Shown: positions 9,322 to 17,049 of the stretch, in pieces | How the letters are laid out: the number at the start of each line of letters is the position of its first letter | How positions within the stretch are numbered: the first letter of the stretch is position 1 | Source of the DNA: Candidatus Poribacteria bacterium | GTDB taxonomy: Bacteria > Poribacteria > WGA-4E > WGA-3G | Direction of reading: 5' to 3' | DNA length: 64,000 nucleotides | Assembly: GCA_958295945.1 (NCBI GenBank) | Contig: OY282386.1 | Location: 868,001-932,000 of the forward strand | Made by a program: the position numbers and the translations under genes | The notes under the pieces: generated by a model | Database searches by the model: none | What the model was told of the DNA's origin: nothing | What the model saw: the letters and a program-made list of their open reading frames with translations, nothing else

Positions 9322-10497
9322 ATGAATATTTTTTCAAAAAGGTTAAATCGTCTACCACCATACATGTTTGGTAAACTCAAGCAATTGACGTATGAAAGAC
9401 GGCAACAAGGAATAGACGTCATTGATTTAGGGATGGGCAATCCGAATCAACCCACCCCGCAACCCATAATTGATAAACTCACAGATGCAGCCCAAGAACT
9501 GAGAAATCACCGTTATTCTGCATCTCGTGGGATATACAATTTTCGTAGAGAAGTGAGTTGGCACTATGAACGTAGGTACAATGTCCATATTGATCCGAAT
9601 GAAGAAGCAATTTCTGTCATCGGGACAAAGGAAGGTCTTGGACACCTTGCATTAGCATTGATTGATGAGGGAGACTTGGCGATGGTGCCTAACCCGACTT
9701 TTCCTATTCACATGTATAGTATCGTTCTTGCGGGTGGTAGTGTTATCAGTATCCCTTTGTCTGAGGAGAATGATTTTGTGCCTTCTCTTGAAGAGATTAC
9801 GCGGGATATATGGCCGAGACCGAAGGTGTTGATATTGAGTTTTCCGCACAATCCGACTGGAGCTGTCGTGGAATTAGATTTCTTTGAAGAAGTCGTTCAT
9901 TTCGCAAAACAGCAAGATATGATAGTAATCCACGATTTAGCATATGCCGATATTGTATTTGATGGATATAATGCCCCCAGTTTCTTGCAAGCAAAGGGGG
10001 CAAAAGATGTTGGAGTAGAGTTTATTTCTCTTTCCAAATCGTATAACATGGCAGGTTGGCGTTGCGGATTCGCTGCCGGAAACAGAGACATTATTGAGGC
10101 ACTCGCAAGAATTAAAGGCTATTACGATTACGGTATCTTTGCCCCCATTCAGGTTGCTGCAATCATGGCTCTCCGCACACCAGAGGATGTCGTTGCAGAA
10201 AACGCAGATATATACCGAAAAAGGCGAGACGTACTTGTAGACGGGTTAAACCGTATGGAATGGAAAGTAACAAAGCCGAAAGCCTCAATGTTCGTCTGGG
10301 CACCAATCCCTGAAAAATGGAAACATCTTGACTCTATGGAATTTTCCATGAAACTCTTAAATGAGGCGGAGGTATGCGTTTCACCGGGTGCGGGGTTTGG
10401 ACACAACGGTGAAGGATATATCCGTATTGCCCTTGTTGAAAATGAGGACAGAATTCGACAAGCATTGCGACAAATTCGCAGAGCATTGTTTGGATAA
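9322..10497 (+). CDS. Class I/II PLP-dependent aminotransferase (AlaC/DapL-like)
   Basis: A 391-aa fold-type I aminotransferase. It has the N-terminal IDLGMGNPNQPTP motif, the FPHNPTGAVV segment (N177, G180), D205 in VIHDLAYAD, and the Schiff-base lysine K239 in SLSKSYNMAGWR with R247. The overall pattern is closest to alanine/glutamate-pyruvate transaminases such as AlaC and to DapL-like enzymes, so an amino-group transfer between alanine or aspartate and a keto acid is likely. The frame is open from a TTG at 9265 inside the sulfatase gene, but the ATG at 9322, with AGGA 9 bases upstream, is the sensible start. It lies 38 bases after the sulfatase stop and may share its transcript. Confidence 0.88.
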   Translation: MNIFSKRLNRLPPYMFGKLKQLTYERRQQGIDVIDLGMGNPNQPTPQPIIDKLTDAAQELRNHRYSASRGIYNFRREVSWHYERRYNVHIDPNEEAISVIGTKEGLGHLALALIDEGDLAMVPNPTFPIHMYSIVLAGGSVISIPLSEENDFVPSLEEITRDIWPRPKVLILSFPHNPTGAVVELDFFEEVVHFAKQQDMIVIHDLAYADIVFDGYNAPSFLQAKGAKDVGVEFISLSKSYNMAGWRCGFAAGNRDIIEALARIKGYYDYGIFAPIQVAAIMALRTPEDVVAENADIYRKRRDVLVDGLNRMEWKVTKPKASMFVWAPIPEKWKHLDSMEFSMKLLNEAEVCVSPGAGFGHNGEGYIRIALVENEDRIRQALRQIRRALFG

Positions 10498-10508
10498 TGA
10501 TTAATCAA

Positions 10509-10548
10509 TATGTATACAAAGTATACATATCAGTCGGGATATGTATAG
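10509..10548. terminator. Overlapping TATGTATAC hairpins between converging genes
   Basis: Two alternative hairpins use the same sequence. TATGTATAC (10509-10517) pairs with GTATACATA (10521-10529), and TATACATATC (10522-10531) pairs with GATATGTATA (10539-10548). They lie between the ends of two converging genes, so transcript ending is the simplest role. There is no clear T-run, so a protein-binding palindrome is also possible. Confidence 0.4.
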
Positions 10549-10598
10549 AAATTGCGAAAAAGTATACATGTCCGACCAAAGATTATAGAAATTGCATT

Positions 10599-10690
10599 AT
10601 ACCAAATTAACCTAAATCGTAGGGGCAGGGTTCCCCTGCCCGCCCGTGTTCTCAGCATCAAAAACAATGCATATCTCGTTAATTTGGTAT
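10599..10690. repeat. 92-bp palindromic element with GC hairpin core
   Basis: Perfect 13-bp arms ATACCAAATTAAC (10599-10611) and its complement (10678-10690) enclose a GC-rich hairpin (GGCAGGG 10624-10630 with CCCTGCC 10634-10640). The core AGGGGCAGGGTTCCCCTGCCC has the same design as the GGGGCGAGGTTTCCTCGCCC units at 60.1-60.2 kb, so it looks like another member of the intergenic repeat family. No coding content. Confidence 0.65.
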
Positions 10691-10717
10691 TAGAACTCTA
10701 CCGTATAAAGGCTAATT

Positions 10718-11620
10718 CTATTCCAATCCCCACTGTTTCTTCGCTTCTTCAAATGAAATCTTCTGACCACCAGTATGGGATATAGGATTTTTCCCCACCC
10801 AACGCTCATCAATCGGGTGTTCCGCGGGTTGGAATCGGATGTCACAACTAATACGCCACCGATCCGATAGATTCTTCGTTGAGGTATGCATCGTGTGCAT
10901 CGTGAAAACGATTATATCCCCCATCTCAAAATCAGTTGTTTTCCATTCCCCTCCGTATTTATCACTGATTGCCATAGGATCTCTACCAAAATGTCCAGGA
11001 GTTCCATCCTTATCAACATCGGTTTTGCCATAGGTGTCGCGCACAGGTGCAAAACTATCCAAACGATGTGAACCTTCAAGCAAAGTGAGTGTACCCATCG
11101 TCGCAGGCACATCTCCAAATGGTATCCAGCAGGTGTGCAACTGCTTTGATCCTCTTCCCATATAAACAAAATCAAAATGCGGACCAGACCAACCATCAGG
11201 ACGGACAAAGCGAAGCCACTTGTAGTCAAACGTGCGTGTCTCCCCTTCAAAGAAATTACGGAAGAACGCAAAAAGTTCATCACCTTCCAAAACAGAAAGT
11301 ACATCTGGATGATGTGTGACAGCAGGTGCCCCCATCGTACGTCCCGGACTACCCGAACCAGCAATCGCATCCATCATGTCAGTTCCCGGTTTGAATACCT
11401 CATCTTTTCCGTTACCTTCAGCATATTCAAGAATAGCGCGTCGGGCGGCATTAACCTTATCCTTATCAATTAAGCCCCGAACGAGTAAATACCCATCCTC
11501 TGCTATTTGCTGATGCAGTCCTTCTGCAGAATCGAGTACGCCGTTGCAATCTCTCAACACACCAAGGTGTGGTCCAGGAAAGGATACCTCGTGATCTCCA
11601 ACAAATACGGTTTCAGCCAT
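10718..11620 (-). CDS. Phytanoyl-CoA dioxygenase (PhyH) family oxygenase
   Basis: A 300-aa non-haem Fe(II)/2-oxoglutarate-dependent oxygenase of the PhyH family. The iron ligands are visible as H148-x-D150 in SGPHFDFVYMG and a distal histidine in TMHTMHTS (H242 or H245). An arginine (R256, in RWRISCDIRFQP) should hold 2-oxoglutarate. The N-terminal EDGYLLVRGLI start of the fold is typical. GGAGG lies 6 bases before the ATG. The substrate is unknown; this family acts on many small molecules besides phytanoyl-CoA and is often greatly expanded in marine and sponge-associated bacteria. Its start overlaps the end of the upstream DprA-like gene by 8 bases. Confidence 0.9.
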   Translation of the reverse strand: MAETVFVGDHEVSFPGPHLGVLRDCNGVLDSAEGLHQQIAEDGYLLVRGLIDKDKVNAARRAILEYAEGNGKDEVFKPGTDMMDAIAGSGSPGRTMGAPAVTHHPDVLSVLEGDELFAFFRNFFEGETRTFDYKWLRFVRPDGWSGPHFDFVYMGRGSKQLHTCWIPFGDVPATMGTLTLLEGSHRLDSFAPVRDTYGKTDVDKDGTPGHFGRDPMAISDKYGGEWKTTDFEMGDIIVFTMHTMHTSTKNLSDRWRISCDIRFQPAEHPIDERWVGKNPISHTGGQKISFEEAKKQWGLE

Positions 11621-12254
11621 TGTTTTCCTCCGAATAGGGTTTTACCCCAAATTGTAAAAGTGCTTTGTTATACGATGAATCAAAGGTGTAAACTGGTTTT
11701 CTCCATTTCAATAATGTTCTTGCAAATTCTAATGTCTTACTACCTTCAGCGGCGTGAGCGATCAATACCTTATTTGCTAAAGCAGCGACAAATGCATTAC
11801 GTTTACTTGCCAATTGAGCATTTTGCTTTGGTTTGTTTTCAAAAATGGATACAATCAGTAACCTGTCTTCTGCTAAAGGCTTTTTCCATTCTTGTTTTAT
11901 ACGCATATTTTCAATACTTCGTGCGGGACTAATAATAATCGGTTGTGAACCACGAAGCAACACTCGCAAGCATTCCTTTTCAATAGGTGAATGAAACCCA
12001 CCGATTGTTGGTATACCTTTATTTTTAAACTCCTGTGCTAAGTCGTGTGCCTTTAATATAATCTCTCCAGGACATTTACTGGAACAGAATATTGCCCATA
12101 GATCCGCTTCTCCAGTATCGTTTTGCCTACATGTCAGCAGATCTAAATTCCCACGCGTCCATATCGTTTCTGGAGTCTCGGCATCTAAATATGCCTTTAT
12201 TGAAGATGGATAGTTTTTGTCTATTTGCGTAATTTGTTGAATTTGCGGTGTCAC
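11613..12254 (-). CDS. Short DprA/Smf-like (SLOG-fold) protein
   Basis: 213 aa with the core of the DprA/Smf Rossmann-like domain. TIWTRGNLDLL (about 30-40) is followed by AIFCSSKCPGEIILKAHDLA, where DprA proteins carry their nucleotide-site strand. Then come KGIPTIGGFHSPIEKECL and the SKRNAFVAALANKVLIAHAAEGSKT stretch that resembles the DprA R(N)xx(I/V)A region. It lacks the N-terminal SAM-like and C-terminal winged-helix parts of full DprA, which loads RecA on DNA during transformation. A competence role is therefore doubtful and a stand-alone SLOG protein is equally possible. The start is GTG with no clear ribosome site. It overlaps the PhyH gene by 8 bases. Confidence 0.65.
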   Translation of the reverse strand: MTPQIQQITQIDKNYPSSIKAYLDAETPETIWTRGNLDLLTCRQNDTGEADLWAIFCSSKCPGEIILKAHDLAQEFKNKGIPTIGGFHSPIEKECLRVLLRGSQPIIISPARSIENMRIKQEWKKPLAEDRLLIVSIFENKPKQNAQLASKRNAFVAALANKVLIAHAAEGSKTLEFARTLLKWRKPVYTFDSSYNKALLQFGVKPYSEENNG

Positions 12255-12283
12255 TTCTGAAGTTAATGATATATTATGCGGTA

Positions 12284-12540
12284 TTTAATCGTTCACTTAA
12301 TCGTTCACTTTTCCGATAGATCCATTTCTATTCTTCCTATTAGAAAGCAATAAACGACTATTAAACAAGTATTTATAGAGAATATCAGTTACCTAATCGC
12401 TTACCTAATCGTTCATTTTTTTGGATAGATTGGTCTCTATTCCTACCATTACAAGCAATAAACGACTATTGAGAACACATTCAAGACGAAAATCAGTTAC
12501 TTATCAGTTACCTAATCAGTTACTTATCAGTTACTTTTCG
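12284..12540 (-). repeat. Degenerate tandem copies of a winged-helix gene 3' end
   Basis: Downstream of the broken AlbA_2 gene there are two diverged units of about 100 bp (12284-12390 and about 12391-12500) and a third that merges with the gene's own end. Each contains an AT-rich CAATAAACGACTATT-type block and a cluster of short repeats (TCGTTCACTTAA, or CAGTTACTTAT at 12490-12535). Read on the minus strand they resemble repeated versions of the end of the winged-helix domain (RLLLxMxG... followed by KV(T/N)D). They appear to be tandem duplications that have decayed. Confidence 0.55.
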
Positions 12541-13193
12541 GGTGTGCTTCGTCCCTCTACCCTTCCCTATCATAAACAATAACCTTTTACCTGTCATATC
12601 CTTTAGTTCTTCGTAGGCAGTTCGGTGTGAAACTTGATTAATATGCATATATTCTTTTATTGTGTTACATTCCGTTGCGTTTCTCTTTGAGTCAGGTACC
12701 ATTGGATCTTTTGTTCATCTATATCGTCATTTCTTGTACTTGCGACTGAGAGTTGATCCCACGTTTGTCCAACAGACTTGAGGTGCATCTGTGCAATCTC
12801 TTGTGGTGACATAACCCGGTTACTATTCCCTACTCTCTTATAGCATATTCCTTTAGTAGAGACAGGTTTTATTGAAGATTCTGCAATATGCACTAAAAGC
12901 ACTGATTTTCCTTCTACGTCAACCGATTCAACTTCCAACATTACTCGCGGATCAATTGCTTGAGAAATCCGGTTAGCCGCATCTTTTAGTGTTTCTTTCC
13001 CGATGGTAATGCCAATAATTTTCCCATCATCAGAAACACCAACGAAAATGATACCTGTATTCGTATTCGCAAATGCAACAGCCGTTTCAATTGCTTCTTG
13101 ACCAAGCCGTTCTTTGAATTCGGTTGTGTTGCTTTCACCTTGCTTAATGCGTTGTTTGAGTTCTGCGGTTTGCATAGTGTTGATAACTGCCAC
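12520..13193 (-). pseudogene. AlbA_2/Schlafen-like DNA-binding protein with winged helix, frameshifted
   Basis: The first part (12657-13193, GTG start, 178 aa) is a clear AlbA_2 domain (the Schlafen/RecG-related putative DNA-binding domain). It has ESNTTEFKERLGQEAIETAV, then FANTNTGIIFVGVSDDGKIIG and the KGICYKRVGNSNRVM segment. The reading frame stops at 12657-12659. The next frame (12520-12702) carries a winged-helix continuation, IKEYMHINQVSHRTAYEEL followed by KDMTGKRLLFMIGKGRGTK, which is the expected C-terminal domain. The two halves meet at an ACACAATAAAAG sequence, so one inserted or lost base broke the gene, or it is a programmed slip. Such proteins are regulators or defence-related; the exact role is unknown. 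Confidence 0.65.
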
Positions 13194-13223
13194 TTCCCTA
13201 TTTTTTAAGGGTTTCAGTCCAGG

Positions 13224-13658
13224 TCAAACAGTCCGTTCCTGTTTGAGTGTTTCTATCTCCTGCTGTAAGTTTTCATTCTGCTTGTGTAGCGATTCTATTT
13301 GTTGATCTTGTTTTTTGATGTTTTTTCCCTGCATTGCAACGATGATTTGGGGTATACCAACAACCGCAGCAATAAATCCGACCAAAACGATAACTAACGT
13401 GAAGATATTGTCTAATCGTTTGCTCATTTCAGTAATTGAAGCATTTACCGGACGAATTTCCTTTGCTATCTCTTGTGTAACATATTCTTTCATTCGCTTC
13501 TCAGTGGTATCTACATATTCTTTCATTCGCTTTTCAGATGCTTCAACTTCCTCTTTGACAACTAACCGGATCTTGTTCAGGTCCGCATCTATTAGTTGAC
13601 TGTCCGCAGTTAAATTAAAGAACAATAGTCCAACGATCAAAGCCATCATTAATTTCAT
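13224..13658 (-). CDS. Membrane-anchored coiled-coil protein with duplicated motif
   Basis: 144 aa from the ATG at 13656-13658, which has AAGGAG 7 bases before it; the frame opens 9 codons earlier without such a site. The N-terminus (MKLMMALIVGLLFFNLTADS) is a signal peptide or anchor. An exact repeat EKRMKEYV occurs twice within 20 residues in a helical segment. A second hydrophobic helix (FTLVIVLVGFIAAVVGIPQI) follows, and then a strong coiled coil of Q, E, K and N to the end. No enzyme motif is seen. It resembles small coiled-coil envelope proteins of unknown role and lies between two accessory genes. Confidence 0.6.
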   Translation of the reverse strand: MKLMMALIVGLLFFNLTADSQLIDADLNKIRLVVKEEVEASEKRMKEYVDTTEKRMKEYVTQEIAKEIRPVNASITEMSKRLDNIFTLVIVLVGFIAAVVGIPQIIVAMQGKNIKKQDQQIESLHKQNENLQQEIETLKQERTV

Positions 13659-13690
13659 TTGTGTCTCCTTCAACATGTTAGTCATTTATT

Positions 13691-13894
13691 TTATTCTTCC
13701 CACGGGTTTTCTACCGGAATTGGTTTTCTGCGCCCTTTGTATATCAACTTAACCCGAATTATTCCTGATCGGCGCGGCGGTGGCGTCGTTATGACAACAT
13801 CCCAGTTAAGGATGTCTTCCTCATGGTACGATCAACGGGCAAGACTTTGCACTTGTTTTTTCTTAGTTGTGTTTGTAGGTTTTGGTGTTTTCAT
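13691..13894 (-). pseudogene. Small protein gene with in-frame TGA
   Basis: An ATG at 13892-13894 opens a basic N-terminus (MKTPKPTNTTKKKQVQSLAR) that hits TGA at 13832-13834. The same frame then continues with a convincing protein-like stretch: SYHEEDILNWDVVITTPPPR, then a run with RVKLIYKGRRKPIPVE, ending NPWEE and TAA at 13691-13693. No start codon with a ribosome site lies between the stop and the second part. The second part looks like a conserved 45-residue core, so the simplest reading is a nonsense mutation. Stop-codon readthrough or a sequencing error are alternatives. An AAGGAG lies 14 bases before the ATG. Confidence 0.45.
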
Positions 13895-13954
13895 GAGATA
13901 TTTAAAACTCCTTGTTTACAATTTTAACAGAAGTTGTAGGTTAGTGCAACCACA

Positions 13955-15586
13955 TTACAAAGGAAAGAATACACTCGGACAATGGTCTTGAATCCCATAC
14001 CATTTTAGACACCAATTGCCAATTCTTATTTTTGGTTTTGAAATAGTAAAATGCTCTCCTTCTTTAGGAAGGTACTTTCTGTATTTCAACCATTCCATCG
14101 TTGATTGAAGACTGTCTGTCGTCTTTAACTTTTCTATGAGATGGTTAGCGCGGATAACTGGAATATCTGGAGATTGGACATTACCAGACCCAATCCAATT
14201 CTCCGAAACAACGATTCCTTCAAGTCTGTACCTGGAATCAATGTTAAGTCTTTTTAATAACGGTTCGTAATTATCCCCAAAAGCCTGTTTTAGTTTTAGC
14301 ACCTGAGAAATGCCTTTCTTAATCTCTTTGGATTTATTAATACGTTCTTGTGCTGTCGTTGGCGCAATGAACCATTTTAATTCTAAAAGTAAACATGCTT
14401 TTTCGGAATGACTTACAATGGCGAGGTCAATATCTGTTAAGTTTGCTACATTTCCCGAATAAGATTTAAAATCTGTACCAGATAATCGGGTCTTAATACG
14501 CTCTTTCATTAAGTTTTCTTTTTCATTAACATATTTTTCATAGATCCCTTTTTCAGATGGAAGCCTATTTACGAGGGAAATAAAATTTCGCTCCGCTGCA
14601 GAACAAATCCATATATTAGGCACAATTGCGTAGTGTTTTAAATTTAGTTTAATTAAAGGTTGTAAAGCAGGGACAGGGCTTGTAATGCCGCTATTTCCAT
14701 AGGTCAAATCATCAAGAACGCCTTGTACGTCTATAGGTGACATACCAGAATATCTAGCAACAGTCCTAATCAATTTACCGTAGGTCATCATGTAAAGACT
14801 ATCAACATAACCCTTATGAATAACCCCTTGTTTCGCAGCCATTTTATGTGCTTTCCAGTGAATATGGGCTATAGCGCAAATTACTTCAAAAATCTTGCGA
14901 AAGTCACCCAACGTATAACGACTAAATTCCCACCTACTTGGCAATATAAACATTCTATCAAATAAGGGATGCAGATACGTTTTCATATCAGCAACTATTT
15001 TTGGTTCCAATGTATAGTGAAATCTATCACCTTCTATCTTTAGAGAGTCCTTGATTGCCTTTACAGGAAAATGTTCAGGATTTAGAAAAGGTCGTGCTTC
15101 CTCAGGTTCACGCGGATCAATTAAGATATTGTATGCCTCGTACTCTATACTTGCGAAAAAATCCCCGGTTGGTTGAATAGTTGATCCTTGAAGTTCCAAG
15201 TCAAGGACCCTATCCTTGCCACTGGCGCATGTATATGCAAAGATGAACCAGTCGTATTTCCTGCCTAACTCAAATAAATCCTTTGATGCTTTGTAAAGAT
15301 CGTTATCTCTTGCAATGGAAATTTGGCCACTTTGTTCACAAGCATGGTAGATCCAAGACATAGAATGCTCAATTTCAGTAATGAAATCACTACCAAGGTT
15401 GTGAATATCTTGTACTCTACTAAGTCCACCTATTTGCTCATTTAGCATATACTCTTCTGCGGACGACAACAAATACCATGCAGCAGTTGCAAACGGGAGT
15501 TTGAGAAGCGGATTAGACTTGTAATAGCTGTCTATCTCTTTCTCCACTTCTCGCAATTCAGGTGAAACGCCATCTGTACTATTCAT
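13955..15586 (-). CDS. Large accessory protein with PD-(D/E)XK nuclease-like signature
   Basis: A 543-aa soluble protein with a clear AAGGAGG 7 bases before its ATG. The first 340 residues are helix-rich and I do not recognise them. The last third carries a likely PD-(D/E)XK nuclease core: TDIDLAIVSHSEKACLLLEL followed by KW, with D387, E402 and K404 spaced as in this superfamily. Helix QERINKSKEIKKGISQVLKL follows. No partner gene is adjacent in an operon; neighbours are a broken small gene downstream and a restriction-type scar upstream. A nuclease of a defence or DNA-processing system is a reasonable but unproven reading. Confidence 0.6.
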   Translation of the reverse strand: MNSTDGVSPELREVEKEIDSYYKSNPLLKLPFATAAWYLLSSAEEYMLNEQIGGLSRVQDIHNLGSDFITEIEHSMSWIYHACEQSGQISIARDNDLYKASKDLFELGRKYDWFIFAYTCASGKDRVLDLELQGSTIQPTGDFFASIEYEAYNILIDPREPEEARPFLNPEHFPVKAIKDSLKIEGDRFHYTLEPKIVADMKTYLHPLFDRMFILPSRWEFSRYTLGDFRKIFEVICAIAHIHWKAHKMAAKQGVIHKGYVDSLYMMTYGKLIRTVARYSGMSPIDVQGVLDDLTYGNSGITSPVPALQPLIKLNLKHYAIVPNIWICSAAERNFISLVNRLPSEKGIYEKYVNEKENLMKERIKTRLSGTDFKSYSGNVANLTDIDLAIVSHSEKACLLLELKWFIAPTTAQERINKSKEIKKGISQVLKLKQAFGDNYEPLLKRLNIDSRYRLEGIVVSENWIGSGNVQSPDIPVIRANHLIEKLKTTDSLQSTMEWLKYRKYLPKEGEHFTISKPKIRIGNWCLKWYGIQDHCPSVFFPL

Positions 15587-15602
15587 AATGAACCTCCTTA
15601 TA

Positions 15603-15745
15603 TCATTTCCCCAAACCCATACGATACTTGATGTCGTAGTTGATGATGAAGTCTAATTCCTCGTCTGTGAAACCGTTGGGTTCTGCAAGAACACTGTCAA
15701 TCTTATCAATGATATGCTTAATTTTGCCTATTCTTCTACCAACTT
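15603..15745 (-). pseudogene. C-terminal remnant of a DNA methyltransferase (type IIG/Eco57I-like)
   Basis: A minus-strand frame without its own start reads KHIIDKIDSVLAEPNGFTDE followed by ELDFIINYDIKYRMGLGK and TGA at 15603-15605. The LDFIINYDIKYRMG ending is the characteristic C-terminus of many large restriction-type DNA methyltransferases. Nothing of the catalytic domain is left. The fragment begins right at an A-rich run (15744-15752) where the PLD/helicase fragment ends, shifted by one base, so the two are joined by a deletion. Confidence 0.6.
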
Positions 15746-16023
15746 TTTTTAAGATGAAGTGCTGTCTGATTGTTTAATCTATCTGTCTCTTTAATCACAC
15801 GCATGGCATGTCGCAGTTCCTCATCAGGAAGTCGTTGCATCCCAATGAGTAAACGACAGCATTCGTCATCACCGCCACTCCAATCTTCTATGAATCTTGC
15901 TATTCTCCTCCATCCTCTAAGATTAAAATATCCCACACAGAAGTCAGCATGGGTTGAGGATTCAAGAGTTTGTTGAAGTGCTTGAAGAAGGGGTTGATCT
16001 ATGTTGTCAAAGATTCGGGGCAT
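15736..16023 (-). pseudogene. N-terminal fragment of a PLD-domain helicase
   Basis: From an ATG at 16021-16023 the frame reads MPRIFDNIDQPLLQALQQTL, then HADFCVGYFNLRGWRRIARF and CRLLIGMQRLPDEELRHAM, ending after NNQTALHLKKSW. This is the start of the phospholipase-D-like N-terminal domain found on large SNF2/DEAD-type helicases of about 1000 aa. Only 95 residues remain. The frame continues upstream to 16185, but that extension is Cys/Phe-rich and not family-like. It abuts the methyltransferase remnant, so several kilobases of a restriction or defence locus seem to have been deleted. Confidence 0.65.
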
Positions 16024-16176
16024 ATTTAAGTGTCCCATTCTGTTTATTGGTTTTTGATATTCTATCAAATATTGACACAGAGTGCAACAATATAACCGAT
16101 AGAAAAAACAAAAAGACATTGACAGCAAGGTGCATTTACAATAAAATTCCACAAAATCAATATGGGGAAAGTCACT

Positions 16177-17049
16177 ATGGAGCACTATTTAGATATACAA
16201 AAACCTGAGTTAGGATATACTTACGAGTTTGAAACTAACCAACTATCTCAAGCGACTGAATGTATTGAAGCACACGGATTCGCTATTATCAAGGGCGTTT
16301 TGCCTGACGAATTAGTAGACAGTTTAAAGCAAGCCGTATTTGATGGCACTGATCCAAATAGAGAATTACAGCATGGACAGAGTCGTACGCGGCACGCTTG
16401 GATTGAAACTGGTGAAGGTGCATGGCAATTATTAGAATACGAACCGTTTATGAAGATACATCAACATCTTATCGGAAGTGATGAGTTGACTGTGCATAGA
16501 TCAGCAGCTATCATTCGGATGCCAGGTTCACATACAGTAGCGTGGCACACAGATTGGTGTGGGTTCTCACAAGACACACCCAAAAACTCTGGTGATGTAC
16601 TCAATAGGGGCATGTGGCCATCTGGTAAATGGTTTTACATCACAGGTTCGCGTCCAGAACACGGTGGTCTCTGTGTGATTGAAGACTCGCATGTGGAAAA
16701 CTGGGAAGGACCAGAAGGCTTCAAACTGACTGCAGATAAACGTTCATTCTACAAAGAAGGTGGAGAAGAAAAGGCATACAATGACTTTGATATTCCGGGT
16801 TGTGTACCACTATTTACCAATCCGGGTGATATGATTGTATTTGCACATAGAACCTATCACGGCGCATTTCCAAACCAGACTGACGACATACGTCTGTCCT
16901 GTGCCATCGGTTTTAGAAGACGCGACCATCATATAGACATACCTTGGGAGATACCAGAAGTTGGCAAGAAGTTCTTAGCAGATTTGCCTCCACATCTACA
17001 CAAATTTACCCATGGATATACAAGTATTGATACAGGTTGGCGAGGATAG
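16177..17049 (+). CDS. Phytanoyl-CoA dioxygenase (PhyH) family oxygenase
   Basis: A second non-haem Fe(II)/2-oxoglutarate oxygenase, about 290 aa. The iron ligands are WHTDW (H and D at about 124 and 126) and the distal histidine in HRTYHGAFPNQ; an arginine in DDIRLSCAIGFRRRD would bind 2-oxoglutarate. The IEAHGFAIIKGVLPDELV opening is typical of the fold. It differs strongly from the PhyH protein at 10.7-11.6 kb, so it is not a recent duplicate and probably has another substrate. The ATG at 16177 follows GGGGA by about 10 bases; an ATG at 16162 is possible. It points away from the decayed restriction genes and stops one base before the end of the PIN-like gene. Confidence 0.88.
   Translation: MEHYLDIQKPELGYTYEFETNQLSQATECIEAHGFAIIKGVLPDELVDSLKQAVFDGTDPNRELQHGQSRTRHAWIETGEGAWQLLEYEPFMKIHQHLIGSDELTVHRSAAIIRMPGSHTVAWHTDWCGFSQDTPKNSGDVLNRGMWPSGKWFYITGSRPEHGGLCVIEDSHVENWEGPEGFKLTADKRSFYKEGGEEKAYNDFDIPGCVPLFTNPGDMIVFAHRTYHGAFPNQTDDIRLSCAIGFRRRDHHIDIPWEIPEVGKKFLADLPPHLHKFTHGYTSIDTGWRG

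Noticed and set aside
10552-10785. Plus-strand frame across the 92-bp palindrome
   Set aside because: Formed by repeat sequence and the antisense of the PhyH gene end; no start signal.
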